Both the position numbers and the translations under genes were made by a program. From Pseudanabaena sp. M53BS1SP1A06MG (GTDB lineage Bacteria > Cyanobacteriota > Cyanobacteriia > Pseudanabaenales > Pseudanabaenaceae): a DNA stretch of 39,363 nucleotides. Positions within the stretch are counted from its first letter, which is position 1; each line of letters begins with the position of its first letter. This document shows positions 17,931-25,932 of this stretch, one piece after another. The notes under the pieces were generated by a model. That model saw only the letters and a program-made list of their open reading frames with translations. It searched no databases and was not told the origin of the DNA. The stretch covers positions 1 through 39,363 of the forward strand of contig JADBWH010000089.1 in the NCBI GenBank assembly GCA_020404105.1, given 5' to 3'.

Positions 17931-19679
17931 ATGATTGATCCACAAACAGTAGGTATTTCTGACAATCAATTTACATACCGTATATCAATTCCAGAACCTA
18001 CCAATCATATGTTGCATGTTGAATTAGCGATCGCTAATTGGCAGCACGACTTTATCGATCTAAAGCTACCAGTTTGGACACCTGGCTCATATTTAGTCCG
18101 TGAATATGCCAAACATCTTCAGGATTTTGAGGCAATTGATGCGGATGGAGAAAATCTGCCATGGCAAAAAACTAGTAAAAATCATTGGCGGATAAACAAC
18201 GGCAATAGTTCGCAAATAAAAATCAGTTATCGCATTTTCTGTAATGAATTAACCGTTCGCACTAATCATATTGACAATACCCATGCTTTCTTTACAGGGG
18301 CGGCGGTATTTATGTATATTCCAGAACAGCAGAAGCAGTCTTTCCAAGTCGAAATTCAAGTTCCTCAAGAGAATTGGCAAATTGCAACGGCTTTACCGAA
18401 TGTTGCGAATTATCCCCATATTTTTTATGCCAAAGACTTTGATACTTTAGTGGATAGTCCCTTTGAGATCGGAGTGCAAGAACAACATGAATTTACAGTA
18501 CTTGGCAAGCCTCATCGATTCATCATTTGGGGACAACATAATGCAGATGTGCAGCGTATAGTTCGAGATACTGCAACCATCGTTGCGATAGAAGCAGAAA
18601 TATTTGGGGGATTACCCTATGATCGCTATGACTTTATCCTCCACGCTAGCAATGGTTTTGGGGGATTGGAACATAAGGACAGTACCGTACTGCTATACAA
18701 TCGCTTGGGGTTTCGCAAGGAAGAGAGCTATCTCCAATTTATGAATCTTGTTGCTCACGAATTTTTCCATACTTGGAATGTGAAACGGATTCGTCCTAAA
18801 TCCCTAGAAACCTTTGATTATGACCATGAGAACTATACAGGTTCTCTATGGTTTAGTGAAGGAACTACTAGTTATTACGATCAAATCTTTCCCTTACGCG
18901 CAGGACTATACGATGCTAAACATTATCTGAAGCTAGTTAGTAAGAGCATTACCCGATTGCAAACTACATTTGGTCGCAATGTGCAATCGCTATACGAGTC
19001 CAGTTTTGATACATGGATTAAACTCTATCGTCCCGATGCAAATACTCACAATAACCAGATTTCCTACTATCTCAAAGGAGAATTAGTATCGATGCTCCTT
19101 GATTTAATAATTCGCAATCAAACTAATAACTTGCGATCGCTAGATCGGGTTATGCAGATTATGTGGGAGCGTTTTGGGAAGGATGAAATTGGCTTTAGTG
19201 AAACAGAGTTACATGAAGTCATTGAACAGGTCGCAGGTATTGATCTGACAGACTTTTGGGATAACTATCTCTATGGCACAAAGGAAATAGACTATAACTA
19301 CTATCTCGATCCATTTGGGTTAGAGTTACGCAGCACCCGTCAAGATGTTCTATTTACAGGTTTAACCCTAAAATCGAAAAATAGCATAGCAGAAGTGGAG
19401 AAGGTTGAATTTGGTTCACCAGCCCAAAAAGCTGGAATTAGTACAGGGGATAGTATATTAGCGATCGCAGGTATTCGGATAACTGTGGATAGCTTTAATG
19501 AGCGTCTGAAGGATTTTGCAGTAGGCGATGCGATCGCAGTAACGATTTTCCAGCAGGATTTGCTAAAAACTGTAGAGATCGTTTTACGTGAGCCAGTTTA
19601 TAGCCATTTTGAACTTGTGCAAATATCCAATGCTTCTCCAGTCCAAGAAACCAATTTGAAGTTATGGCTGAATATCTAA
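17931..19679 (+). CDS. M61-family metallopeptidase with PDZ domain
   Basis: A 582-residue zinc aminopeptidase-like protein of the M61 (glycyl aminopeptidase) family. The N-terminal beta domain (about 1-190) starts YRISIPEPTNHMLHVEL. The thermolysin-like catalytic domain has HEFFH at 276-280 in VAHEFFHTWNVKRIRP and the third zinc ligand Glu310 in LWFSEGTTSYY. A C-terminal PDZ domain (about 475-560) contains FGSPAQKAGISTGDSILAIAG. No signal peptide is seen, so it is probably cytoplasmic. M61 enzymes prefer N-terminal Gly or Ala; the physiological substrate is unknown. It is a single-gene unit bounded by palindromic repeats on both sides. Confidence 0.93.
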   Translation: MIDPQTVGISDNQFTYRISIPEPTNHMLHVELAIANWQHDFIDLKLPVWTPGSYLVREYAKHLQDFEAIDADGENLPWQKTSKNHWRINNGNSSQIKISYRIFCNELTVRTNHIDNTHAFFTGAAVFMYIPEQQKQSFQVEIQVPQENWQIATALPNVANYPHIFYAKDFDTLVDSPFEIGVQEQHEFTVLGKPHRFIIWGQHNADVQRIVRDTATIVAIEAEIFGGLPYDRYDFILHASNGFGGLEHKDSTVLLYNRLGFRKEESYLQFMNLVAHEFFHTWNVKRIRPKSLETFDYDHENYTGSLWFSEGTTSYYDQIFPLRAGLYDAKHYLKLVSKSITRLQTTFGRNVQSLYESSFDTWIKLYRPDANTHNNQISYYLKGELVSMLLDLIIRNQTNNLRSLDRVMQIMWERFGKDEIGFSETELHEVIEQVAGIDLTDFWDNYLYGTKEIDYNYYLDPFGLELRSTRQDVLFTGLTLKSKNSIAEVEKVEFGSPAQKAGISTGDSILAIAGIRITVDSFNERLKDFAVGDAIAVTIFQQDLLKTVEIVLREPVYSHFELVQISNASPVQETNLKLWLNI

Positions 19680-19705
19680 GGCAAGACTACCTTTGAGAAA
19701 ATTTG

Positions 19706-19816
19706 CTATAGCGGTTTTCATTTTGCCTACGGCAAAATGAAAACTCAAAACTCTTAATGGGACTGATTTTTTGTTTTCAAATGAGTGTGTACTCATCTGA
19801 AAACCGCTATATATAG
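19706..19816. repeat. MITE-like element with terminal inverted repeats and two inner hairpins
   Basis: Terminal repeats CTATAGCGGTTTTCA (19706-19720) and TGAAAACCGCTATA (19798-19811) enclose two hairpins: 19714-19727 with 19731-19744 (perfect 14 bp) and 19773-19786 with 19791-19804 (one mismatch). It lies between two convergent genes and encodes nothing. No transposase for these ends is in the window. Confidence 0.8.
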
Positions 19817-19851
19817 TGTTTTTCAAGCAAGTGCGGTAGGGAGGAATGCAG

Positions 19852-21927
19852 CTACTCAAATTGAGGCATCTCTAAAGCAATAGGGGATTGCTCTAGCCTT
19901 AATGCTGATTGCTTGACTTTGGCGGCGAAGGCAAGAGGGTCAAGGTCAAACTGCTCAAACAACTTGCGTCCACGAATACACCGTAATTCAGGATTTTCTG
20001 CCGCACCACTGACTACCCAGATGACAAAATCTTTATTACTGCGAGCATTCTCAATCTCGATCGCTGAAATGGCAAAGGACTTGTGATCGCTAGTAAAGCT
20101 TTTAATTACCACAGCTTCGCACTGATCATCTTTAGTACATTCAAGATCGTAGCCCACTTGTGACTTATCGACTGATCGCACCAACCAGCCATCACGCATA
20201 TATTGTGCCATCACTGAGATCATTGCTAGCTTTTCGGCAGTACTAGGATCTTCAATCGAGAAGGGAACTGGCTTTTCCACAACGCGATCAACGACTTTTT
20301 CGATGACGCGATCAACCAGCTTTTCGACTTCCACAACCTTTTCGACTTCGACTAGTTTTTCGATCTCGACTAGCTTCTCGACCTCTACAATTTTTTCAAC
20401 TTCAACAATCTTCTCAATTTCAACTATTTTTTCAACCTCGACAATCTTTTCAACTACTTTCTTGACTTCAATAATTTGAGTAGGTTCCGATGGATCAGTG
20501 ACTTCACTACTTGAAAAGACCGCGATCGCTTCATCGCTCGTAATTGGATTTGTAACAGGAATGGTGATTGGTTGCTCATCAGGCGGAATTGTAACAATCA
20601 GTTCGCTGGTTTCTTCGGTATCGTCCACAGGAATTGTTTTAGCGGCAGCAATCGGTACATCAGGTTCAGCAATAGCTTCTGTGGGGACATCCGACGGCGC
20701 GATCGCATAGCTGCTTCTGGGCTTAGCCTTGGGCAGTGAGTCAATTGCTAAAGTTTCGAGAAATTCCTTTGCTTTTCTTGCCTTTTCGGGTTTGCCTTGA
20801 GTTTGATACAACACAATAGCTTTCCGCAAATCATCACCTGCAAGGGTTTCATCGGCGATGCTGGGCTGAGAATAGGTTAAGCCGCGATAGTAGTAGGCAT
20901 CAACATTGCTAGGCTGTAGCTCGATCGCATGGCTAAAGTCCCGTAATGCTTCAGGATATTCCTTGAGGATATAATGAGAACGTCCGCGCCGAAATACTGC
21001 CAAATCTCGATTGGGATCTAGATCAAGGGTACGGCTATAGCAAGCAATCGCTTGTTCGTAACTTTTGAGCTTAAAATAGGTATTGCCTAGGGAAAAATGA
21101 GCATCAACATAGCTAGGATCAATGGAGATCGCGGCTTGAAAATCTGCCAATGCTTGCTGGAGCTGATTCAATAAAAAATTTATTTCGCCCCGTTTGTAAT
21201 AGGCAATTCTTGCCTTATCAGGTCGCATTGAGATTGCCTTTCCATAGTCGCCGACAGCCTTAGCATATTCGCGCAAACTTACATGAGCATCACCTAAGCC
21301 TAAATACGCCTTAATGAAGTTGGGATTTAGCTTCAGGGCTTGACGAAAAGATTCCAGTGCATCCTGTGGAAAACCTTGCTGAATATCCTCTAAACCCCAT
21401 CGATAATAGACATCCACTAAACTTACACCCTTGCCAGTCCTGATTGCCTTTTGGGTTTGGCGCTCCCACTCGCGATCGAGCATCCGTACATATTCTTCGC
21501 GAAATACCCCTGCATCAGACTGCGGTTCGAGAGGCATTCCTTGGAAGTGGGGCAACTGCCTCAGGTAATCTGTTCGCAGGGGTTCATCAAAGGTGACGCA
21601 AGAATCCCATGCCACCCATACTCGAAAATTATTTGCTTGCGAGTCAATGTCATAGGCTTCGCTGAGTTCGCGGTAACGAGCTGATCGCAGTTTCAGTTGA
21701 TATTCCCGATCTGCAGGCACAACCGTACCCGCAGCAAAATAGCCCTGATTGGCGCTACCGATCCTCTTAAAATAAGCGCGATCACCAACCTTAAGAGTTT
21801 GAATATTGCCGCAATTCCAAGTAACAATATACTGCTCCCCCTCTGAGATTTCAGCGATCGCTTCACGAATGAAATCGCGAATCTCTGGCTCTGTTTGCTC
21901 GTTACACAGGAAAATTCTTGTGACCAT
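19852..21927 (-). CDS. EVE-like/TPR protein with VEKIVE repeats and DUF3883-like C terminus
   Basis: A 691-residue multidomain protein. Residues 1-110 resemble an EVE/PUA-like domain (YIVTWNCGNIQTLKVGDRAYF, then GYFAAGTVV). About 165-390 holds six or more TPR units (for example AYLGLGDAHVSLREYAKAV and AHFSLGNTYFKLKSYEQAI). A Pro/Thr/acidic linker follows, then about 487-553 is an almost pure VEKIVE/VEKLVE repeat. The last part (about 575-660) resembles the DUF3883/NO VEIN C-terminal domain (VGYDLECTKDD, VVIKSF, FAISAIEIENARSNKDFVIWV, ENPELRCIRG). EVE and DUF3883 domains occur in modification-dependent restriction and defence proteins, but no motor or nuclease partner is adjacent here. Function is unknown; nucleic-acid sensing with TPR scaffolding is an inference. 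Confidence 0.8.
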   Translation of the reverse strand: MVTRIFLCNEQTEPEIRDFIREAIAEISEGEQYIVTWNCGNIQTLKVGDRAYFKRIGSANQGYFAAGTVVPADREYQLKLRSARYRELSEAYDIDSQANNFRVWVAWDSCVTFDEPLRTDYLRQLPHFQGMPLEPQSDAGVFREEYVRMLDREWERQTQKAIRTGKGVSLVDVYYRWGLEDIQQGFPQDALESFRQALKLNPNFIKAYLGLGDAHVSLREYAKAVGDYGKAISMRPDKARIAYYKRGEINFLLNQLQQALADFQAAISIDPSYVDAHFSLGNTYFKLKSYEQAIACYSRTLDLDPNRDLAVFRRGRSHYILKEYPEALRDFSHAIELQPSNVDAYYYRGLTYSQPSIADETLAGDDLRKAIVLYQTQGKPEKARKAKEFLETLAIDSLPKAKPRSSYAIAPSDVPTEAIAEPDVPIAAAKTIPVDDTEETSELIVTIPPDEQPITIPVTNPITSDEAIAVFSSSEVTDPSEPTQIIEVKKVVEKIVEVEKIVEIEKIVEVEKIVEVEKLVEIEKLVEVEKVVEVEKLVDRVIEKVVDRVVEKPVPFSIEDPSTAEKLAMISVMAQYMRDGWLVRSVDKSQVGYDLECTKDDQCEAVVIKSFTSDHKSFAISAIEIENARSNKDFVIWVVSGAAENPELRCIRGRKLFEQFDLDPLAFAAKVKQSALRLEQSPIALEMPQFE

Positions 21928-21964
21928 AGGGGGTATATATCTTACGTTTGCACTGATTGTATCT

Positions 21965-22003
21965 AGAAAATAGAGGGAGCGCTTGGCACTCCCTCTATTT
22001 TCT
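21965..22003 (-). terminator. Terminator after aroH
   Basis: A perfect 15-base stem (AGAAAATAGAGGGAG, 21965-21979, with 21989-22003). It lies just downstream of the aroH stop and upstream of the EVE-like/TPR gene, so the two genes are probably separate units. Confidence 0.8.
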
Positions 22004-22014
22004 CAAATATTTTC

Positions 22015-22395
22015 TCAAATTTGCGCGTAAACAAGATCGGGACGGAGATCTCTGGCTCCATTTAAGTAAATATGCTTAATTTGATGTTGCTCAAGGGGCG
22101 TATTCACATGAATGAGGACACGAATACAGCGCTCCAAGCTACCCTCGACATACATTTGCTGTACATCTAAAAGTGGCACATGCTCCCAATGCGATCGCGA
22201 TCGGGCAATTTTGGCAGGAAAAACTACATCAATATCTGTTGTTGCCGAAAAAGTGGCACTTACGATTTCACTCGGATCGATATCATTTTGCGCTTCGATC
22301 TCCTCCATAAGTTCTAGCACAGCCCTTTCCAAGGCTGCATATGTATTTGCTTCAACTGTGGTTGCACCACGAACGCCACGTACACGCCAACCCAC
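22015..22395 (-). CDS. aroH: Chorismate mutase, AroH type
   Basis: A 126-residue monofunctional chorismate mutase of the trimeric AroH class, converting chorismate to prephenate for Phe and Tyr synthesis. Family landmarks are VRGVRGATTVEANT, SATFSATTDIDVVFPAKIAR, VPLLDVQQMYVEGSLERCIRVLIH and HIYLNGARDLRPDL. The active-site arginines (in VRGATT and CIRVL) and the Tyr of IYL are present. The Bacillus subtilis Glu78 position (in MQEMDV, from memory) appears as Gln here (VQQM). The start is GTG at 22395; no in-frame ATG lies near the conserved N terminus. A hairpin terminator follows. Confidence 0.93.
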   Translation of the reverse strand: MGWRVRGVRGATTVEANTYAALERAVLELMEEIEAQNDIDPSEIVSATFSATTDIDVVFPAKIARSRSHWEHVPLLDVQQMYVEGSLERCIRVLIHVNTPLEQHQIKHIYLNGARDLRPDLVYAQI

Positions 22396-22567
22396 GTTTT
22401 ACACCATCCGTACTGTATGTAATTATGCTTGATTGAGTCAGAGCATGTTTGTTAGAAAGCAAAGGGCTACAACAGACATTACTCGACTGTTAATCATATC
22501 TATCATTTATTAGATTACCCCTAAAAAACAATGTTAATTTAATTGCGATTAATTGCAAGATAAACCG

Positions 22568-23158
22568 ATGCCCCCTATGACTGACTCGCCTGTTTCCTCT
22601 AATTTGCCAAACTCAAGCTCAAGAAATATTTTTGGCGTTTCGCCATTAATTCGGATTACCTTACTATTGTTGTATATAGTGCTTACTGTTCCTTTACCAT
22701 TTTTGAGCAATTTTACGCATTCGGCAGTTCCCGCATCATATCTCAGTGGGGGACTGGTAATTGGATTTGTATTTTTGTATGGAGCCTTAAGTGATCGCGT
22801 TATTCTTGATGATCAAGGTATTAGTTTGGTTTATCCCCGTTGGTTTCCTTCATTGTTGCGTAAAGGCTGGTCATTATCTTGGCAAGACATCAATGCACTC
22901 AAACCTCGTATTACGGGACAAGGGGGCATAGTTTATTATTTTGTGAGTAAAAATTCCGATCAGACTTATTTGTTGCCGATGCGTGTAGTGGGATTTGCTC
23001 GCCTAGTCCAACAGGTTCAGGAACGTACAGGAATCGATACAAGTGATGTCAGACCTCTAGCCCAACCTTGGATGTATTTAATTTTGTTGGTATTTACACT
23101 ACTAATGCTATTGATCGATAGCTGGATAATTTATACAGCTTTAACCCTCACGCATTAG
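22568..23158 (+). CDS. Membrane protein with PH-like core, unrecognised
   Basis: About 196 residues from the ATG at 22568; a TTG at 22553 and an ATG at 22577 are alternatives, and no clear ribosome site decides. Two adjacent spans near the N terminus (IRITLLLLYIVLTVPLPFL and SGGLVIGFVFLYGAL) are followed by a soluble beta-rich stretch (VILDDQGISLVYPRWFPSLL, GWSLSWQDINALKP) like a bacterial PH-type membrane domain. A C-terminal span (WMYLILLVFTLLMLLIDSWI) ends the protein. Probably a cyanobacterial inner- or thylakoid-membrane protein. No enzymatic motif is seen and no function is assigned. Confidence 0.7.
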   Translation: MPPMTDSPVSSNLPNSSSRNIFGVSPLIRITLLLLYIVLTVPLPFLSNFTHSAVPASYLSGGLVIGFVFLYGALSDRVILDDQGISLVYPRWFPSLLRKGWSLSWQDINALKPRITGQGGIVYYFVSKNSDQTYLLPMRVVGFARLVQQVQERTGIDTSDVRPLAQPWMYLILLVFTLLMLLIDSWIIYTALTLTH

Positions 23159-23471
23159 AGTTATTCCTAGATGCATTACAACAGCCTATTGATGCTTTGA
23201 GTAGTACAGAAATATTTTTGAAAGTGTTGCTTCACAGCACTTTCAAAAATATTTTTGGGTTTTGAGTAAGAGTAAAGTGCTGTAATGTATTTAGCCCACC
23301 ATGCAAATTTTCACTCCCCTTTGCTCCACTTGAAAGGTTGGGAAAATTAAATTTTTTCTCTTAGAAGGGTTAGTTAGAGGGATCTCAACATTTGGAACAT
23401 CAGGTACAAGTGCGGTAATGCCTAACTAAAGAAACTTTTGAAAGCGAGGTGCTGTGCTTCTAAAAGTTTCT
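23159..23471. other. Intergenic region of repeats
   Basis: No gene seen. It holds a family 1 palindromic repeat (23181-23285). Around 23310-23385 is a decayed pair CTCCCCTTT ... AGAAGGGTTAGTTAGAGGGA resembling common cyanobacterial CCCC/GGGG repeats. The left part of the hairpin that closes the GAF gene is also here. Confidence 0.7.
23181..23285. repeat. Palindromic interspersed repeat, family 1, copy B
   Basis: Matches 1044-1148 in both arms. The 17-base stem (23210-23226 with 23238-23254) is perfect. Where copy A has a G-C pair in ATATG/CATAT, this copy has T-A, so the pairing is kept by compensatory change. The loop sequence is different. Confidence 0.85.
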
Positions 23472-23474
23472 TTA
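23427..23474 (-). terminator. Hairpin overlapping the stop of the GAF gene
   Basis: TAAAGAAACTTTTGAAAGC (from 23427) pairs, with small bulges, with GCTTCTAAAAGTTTCTTTA (to 23474). The right arm contains the TAA stop of the leftward GAF gene, so the hairpin probably ends that transcript. Confidence 0.65.
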
Positions 23475-24113
23475 CAATTCGGAGAAGTTATATTCTGCAT
23501 GAAGTTGGGCGTTTAGGATAATGGCGGCGAGGCTTTCCATGCTGTATTGCATCATTGTAGCGATCGCATCATCAAAGTGGTTAGGCTGTGAATGCGTTAA
23601 TGTGATAACCCCAATAACATTGATGCCATATATGAGGGGGACTGTTAGCGCAGATCGGGCTGCGTATGGCTGATTAGGCAACTGTAGCCAACGCTCATCA
23701 GTGATCGCGTCATAAACAATTCCAATTTGGCGATGGCGTAAAGTCCATCCTGCAAGTCCATTATCTAAGACCTTAGAAATTAGGGCATCCTTGTGATCCC
23801 GTGTAACGGCTCCCCGTGCCAAAATACTTTCGATGATGACACCATCTTCATCGATCAAAAAAATACTCCCCCTATCTGCTTCAGTATATTTGGTGAGGGT
23901 TTCTACTGTATTTTTTAGTGTAGTTTTGAGAATGAGTTCTCCACTAACAGACTGAGCATAGGAAATTGAATTTTTGAGTAAGGTTGCTTGTAGTCGAAGC
24001 GCTGATTGCGCCACGGTTAGCAAAATGTGATCTTCTAGATTACAGTGAAAAGAGATAAAACCTAGCTGACTATGGATTAATGGATCTTGTGAGTTGATCG
24101 TTTTCAAGTTCAT
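23472..24113 (-). CDS. GAF-domain protein
   Basis: About 213 residues with one GAF sensor domain (roughly 70-200). Landmarks are TVETLTKYTEADRGSIFLID, GLAGWTLRHRQIGIVYD, RSALTVPLIYGINVIGVITLTH and FDDAIATMMQYSMESLAAII. No cysteine suited to bilin attachment and no output domain are seen, so it is a stand-alone small-molecule-sensing module with an unknown ligand. The open frame reaches a TTG at 24179, but the ATG at 24113 has AGGGAATTGCAA before it and is the better start. It is divergent from the coiled-coil gene at 24234; the two share a 120-base promoter region. Confidence 0.85.
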   Translation of the reverse strand: MNLKTINSQDPLIHSQLGFISFHCNLEDHILLTVAQSALRLQATLLKNSISYAQSVSGELILKTTLKNTVETLTKYTEADRGSIFLIDEDGVIIESILARGAVTRDHKDALISKVLDNGLAGWTLRHRQIGIVYDAITDERWLQLPNQPYAARSALTVPLIYGINVIGVITLTHSQPNHFDDAIATMMQYSMESLAAIILNAQLHAEYNFSEL

Positions 24114-24233
24114 TTGCAATTCCCTATTTTGGGCGGATGCTGATAAATTTTGCGAGGGCAGATCAATAAAAATTGCCAATTCAATCCTTGTGTGCTATAA
24201 ATTTTAGCCTAAATTCCCTAACGAATTGCACCT

Positions 24234-24788
24234 ATGAATGCCACAGTAAATGCCCTTGCGAATCCATCGGATAACATGACAACAAATCTTCAACAGGAAA
24301 TCAATTTACTCAAGGTTGAGCTTGAACAGAAGGATCTGCTCGTACAGCAGCTTTCAGAAGAGCTTTTTCGTTTGGTGAAGGGTAATACCGCTTTTTTGCC
24401 AAATGTTGAGGTGCATGAGCAACATTCAGAAGAAATGCGGTTTTTAGAACAAAAACTTGCTATGGTCGAAAATCAGCTATTGGCAACTCAAGCGCAAATC
24501 CAAGATCGCGATCGTGAAGCCGTTGAATTGCGCCAAACTATCCAAGAAATGAGCGATCGCAATCGAATGCTGGAGCAAGTAGTTCAGGAGTTGCCAAATA
24601 TTTATCGGGCTAAGTTTGCGGAGCGGATCGTGCCAATCAAACAAAAAATTGAAGCCCTACAGAGAGAAAATCGTCAATTGCATATCGAGCTACAAAGTCT
24701 TAGTTTCCGTTTATCGGGTCGGACTGCCCGTCGTTCTAACTCGCCACATCGTTTGGAGCTACCTAGAGTTGTACCTGCCTTGGGATAA
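24234..24788 (+). CDS. Coiled-coil protein, cyanobacterial type
   Basis: A 184-residue protein. A long coiled coil spans about 17-165, with heptads such as LQQEINLLKVELEQKDLLVQ and IKQKIEALQRENRQLHIELQ. It is broken near residue 55 (NTAFLPNVEV) and again at ELPNIYRAKFAERIVP. The tail is basic (RLSGRTARRSNSPHR). No signal peptide or membrane span is seen. I cannot name the family; a structural or adaptor role is plausible. It is divergent from the GAF gene, and two imperfect hairpins follow downstream. Confidence 0.75.
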   Translation: MNATVNALANPSDNMTTNLQQEINLLKVELEQKDLLVQQLSEELFRLVKGNTAFLPNVEVHEQHSEEMRFLEQKLAMVENQLLATQAQIQDRDREAVELRQTIQEMSDRNRMLEQVVQELPNIYRAKFAERIVPIKQKIEALQRENRQLHIELQSLSFRLSGRTARRSNSPHRLELPRVVPALG

Positions 24789-25275
24789 ATGATAGAGCTT
24801 TGTGCTCAAAATTAAATTAGAAGTTTTTCAGAAAAGCTGCTTAGCCGCTCTTCTAAAAAACTTCTTGTAGGGGGAAAACAATCAAAAAAAACTATAACCC
24901 AAAGAGATCAGTGCTTTGCTCTAACTTCTTTGGGTGACTAGCCAAATGTGATGTAAACAATCAAAATCACTTATGACTAGTATCAAAATGTCCTATATAA
25001 ATGGTCTAAAAACCTGAGGGGTAAGGGCTCAGAGGCTACGGATAAAGGATAAGTATAGACATGAGCATAATTGCTGATAACAATCAAAATTGAAAAAATT
25101 GACAAAGCAATTGACCTGCGATGTGGCAAAAGATTAATAATTAATAACATTAACTTTTTCTGTAGAATTAACTTGCAAGGTTATAACTTTAAAAGTTTTT
25201 TGGCGATCGCGAAAAAATTAAGCGTATTTAAAATTAAGCAAGAGTTTTTAAGAATAAATTTGAGGAAAGCAAAGT
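24789..25275. other. Intergenic region with two imperfect hairpins
   Basis: 24819-24865 forms an imperfect AGAAGTTTTT...AAAAAACTTCT hairpin and 24897-24936 an ACCCAAAGA...TCTTTGGGT hairpin, both possible terminators for the upstream gene. The rest is AT-rich leader for the GERP-repeat gene. A 76-codon frame at 25071-25301 overlaps that gene, and its Lys/Ile-rich composition suggests it is not real. Confidence 0.6.
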
Positions 25276-25851
25276 ATGAGCACAAACGAAGCCAAATCTG
25301 AAAGCGCTAAGCCAGAAAGCCCCAAACCCGAAGACAAGTCGCCTCGTGCCTCCAAGGCTAAGACTGACATTGAAACTACCACTAAAACAGGTACTGTAGA
25401 CATCTCAGCCTTGGCAGTTAAAGAGGAGTCTAAACCTGTGGTTGCATCAATCGAGCAAAAGGGATCATTAATCGTGACGGAAACTCTGAAGCATTATGGC
25501 GATCGCCCCATTGTTGATGGCGGCTTCCGTGCTTTTGAATATTTCAGCAGTTCAGGAGAACGTCCCATCGAAGCTAGTAAATTATCTATTAGCAGCACTT
25601 ACACGACTATGGGTGGTGAGCGTCCAATTGTCAGCAATGGAGTACATGTAACTGGTACATTTATATCCTCAGGTGAGCGTCCTGTAGTAGAAGATGGCTT
25701 TGTAATTGTCGAAAAATTCTATGCAGCAGGTGAGCGCCCTGTTGGTTCTGCTGGGCTAGTGATTAGTGAAACCTACTCTCAGATGGGAGAAACTAGACCT
25801 ATAGCGTCTAATGTGATCGACAATGCGGGATTAATGGGTTACATCGACTAA
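25276..25851 (+). CDS. GERP-repeat protein, unrecognised
   Basis: A 191-residue protein. The first 70 or so residues are charged and low in complexity (KPESPKPEDKSPRASKAK). From about residue 75 there are five tandem units of 19-20 residues, each opening G(D/E)RP(I/V) and followed by alternating hydrophobic residues, for example GERPVVEDGFVIVEKFYAA and GERPVGSAGLVISETYSQM. A sixth partial unit, GETRPIASN, closes it. The regular spacing suggests a small beta-solenoid or stacked-strand fold. There is no signal peptide or catalytic motif. The start has GAGGAAAGCAAAGT just upstream, a strong ribosome site, and a strong terminator follows, so it is probably a well-expressed single gene. Function unknown. 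Confidence 0.82.
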   Translation: MSTNEAKSESAKPESPKPEDKSPRASKAKTDIETTTKTGTVDISALAVKEESKPVVASIEQKGSLIVTETLKHYGDRPIVDGGFRAFEYFSSSGERPIEASKLSISSTYTTMGGERPIVSNGVHVTGTFISSGERPVVEDGFVIVEKFYAAGERPVGSAGLVISETYSQMGETRPIASNVIDNAGLMGYID

Positions 25852-25863
25852 TTGTTGAAGCAC

Positions 25864-25898
25864 TTAAAAAGCAGCACCGATTGGGTGCTGCTTTTTAA
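25864..25898 (+). terminator. Intrinsic terminator after the GERP-repeat gene
   Basis: A perfect 15-base stem TTAAAAAGCAGCACC with its complement around GATTG. The right arm ends in a T run. Confidence 0.92.
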
Positions 25899-25932
25899 AT
25901 ATTGATTTCATGTTTGTGATTTTTTGAGTCTG

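Noticed and set aside
25071-25301. 76-codon plus-strand frame before the GERP-repeat gene
   Set aside because: It overlaps the start of the repeat gene, is rich in Lys/Ile/Asn as expected of AT-rich spacer, and has no ribosome site.
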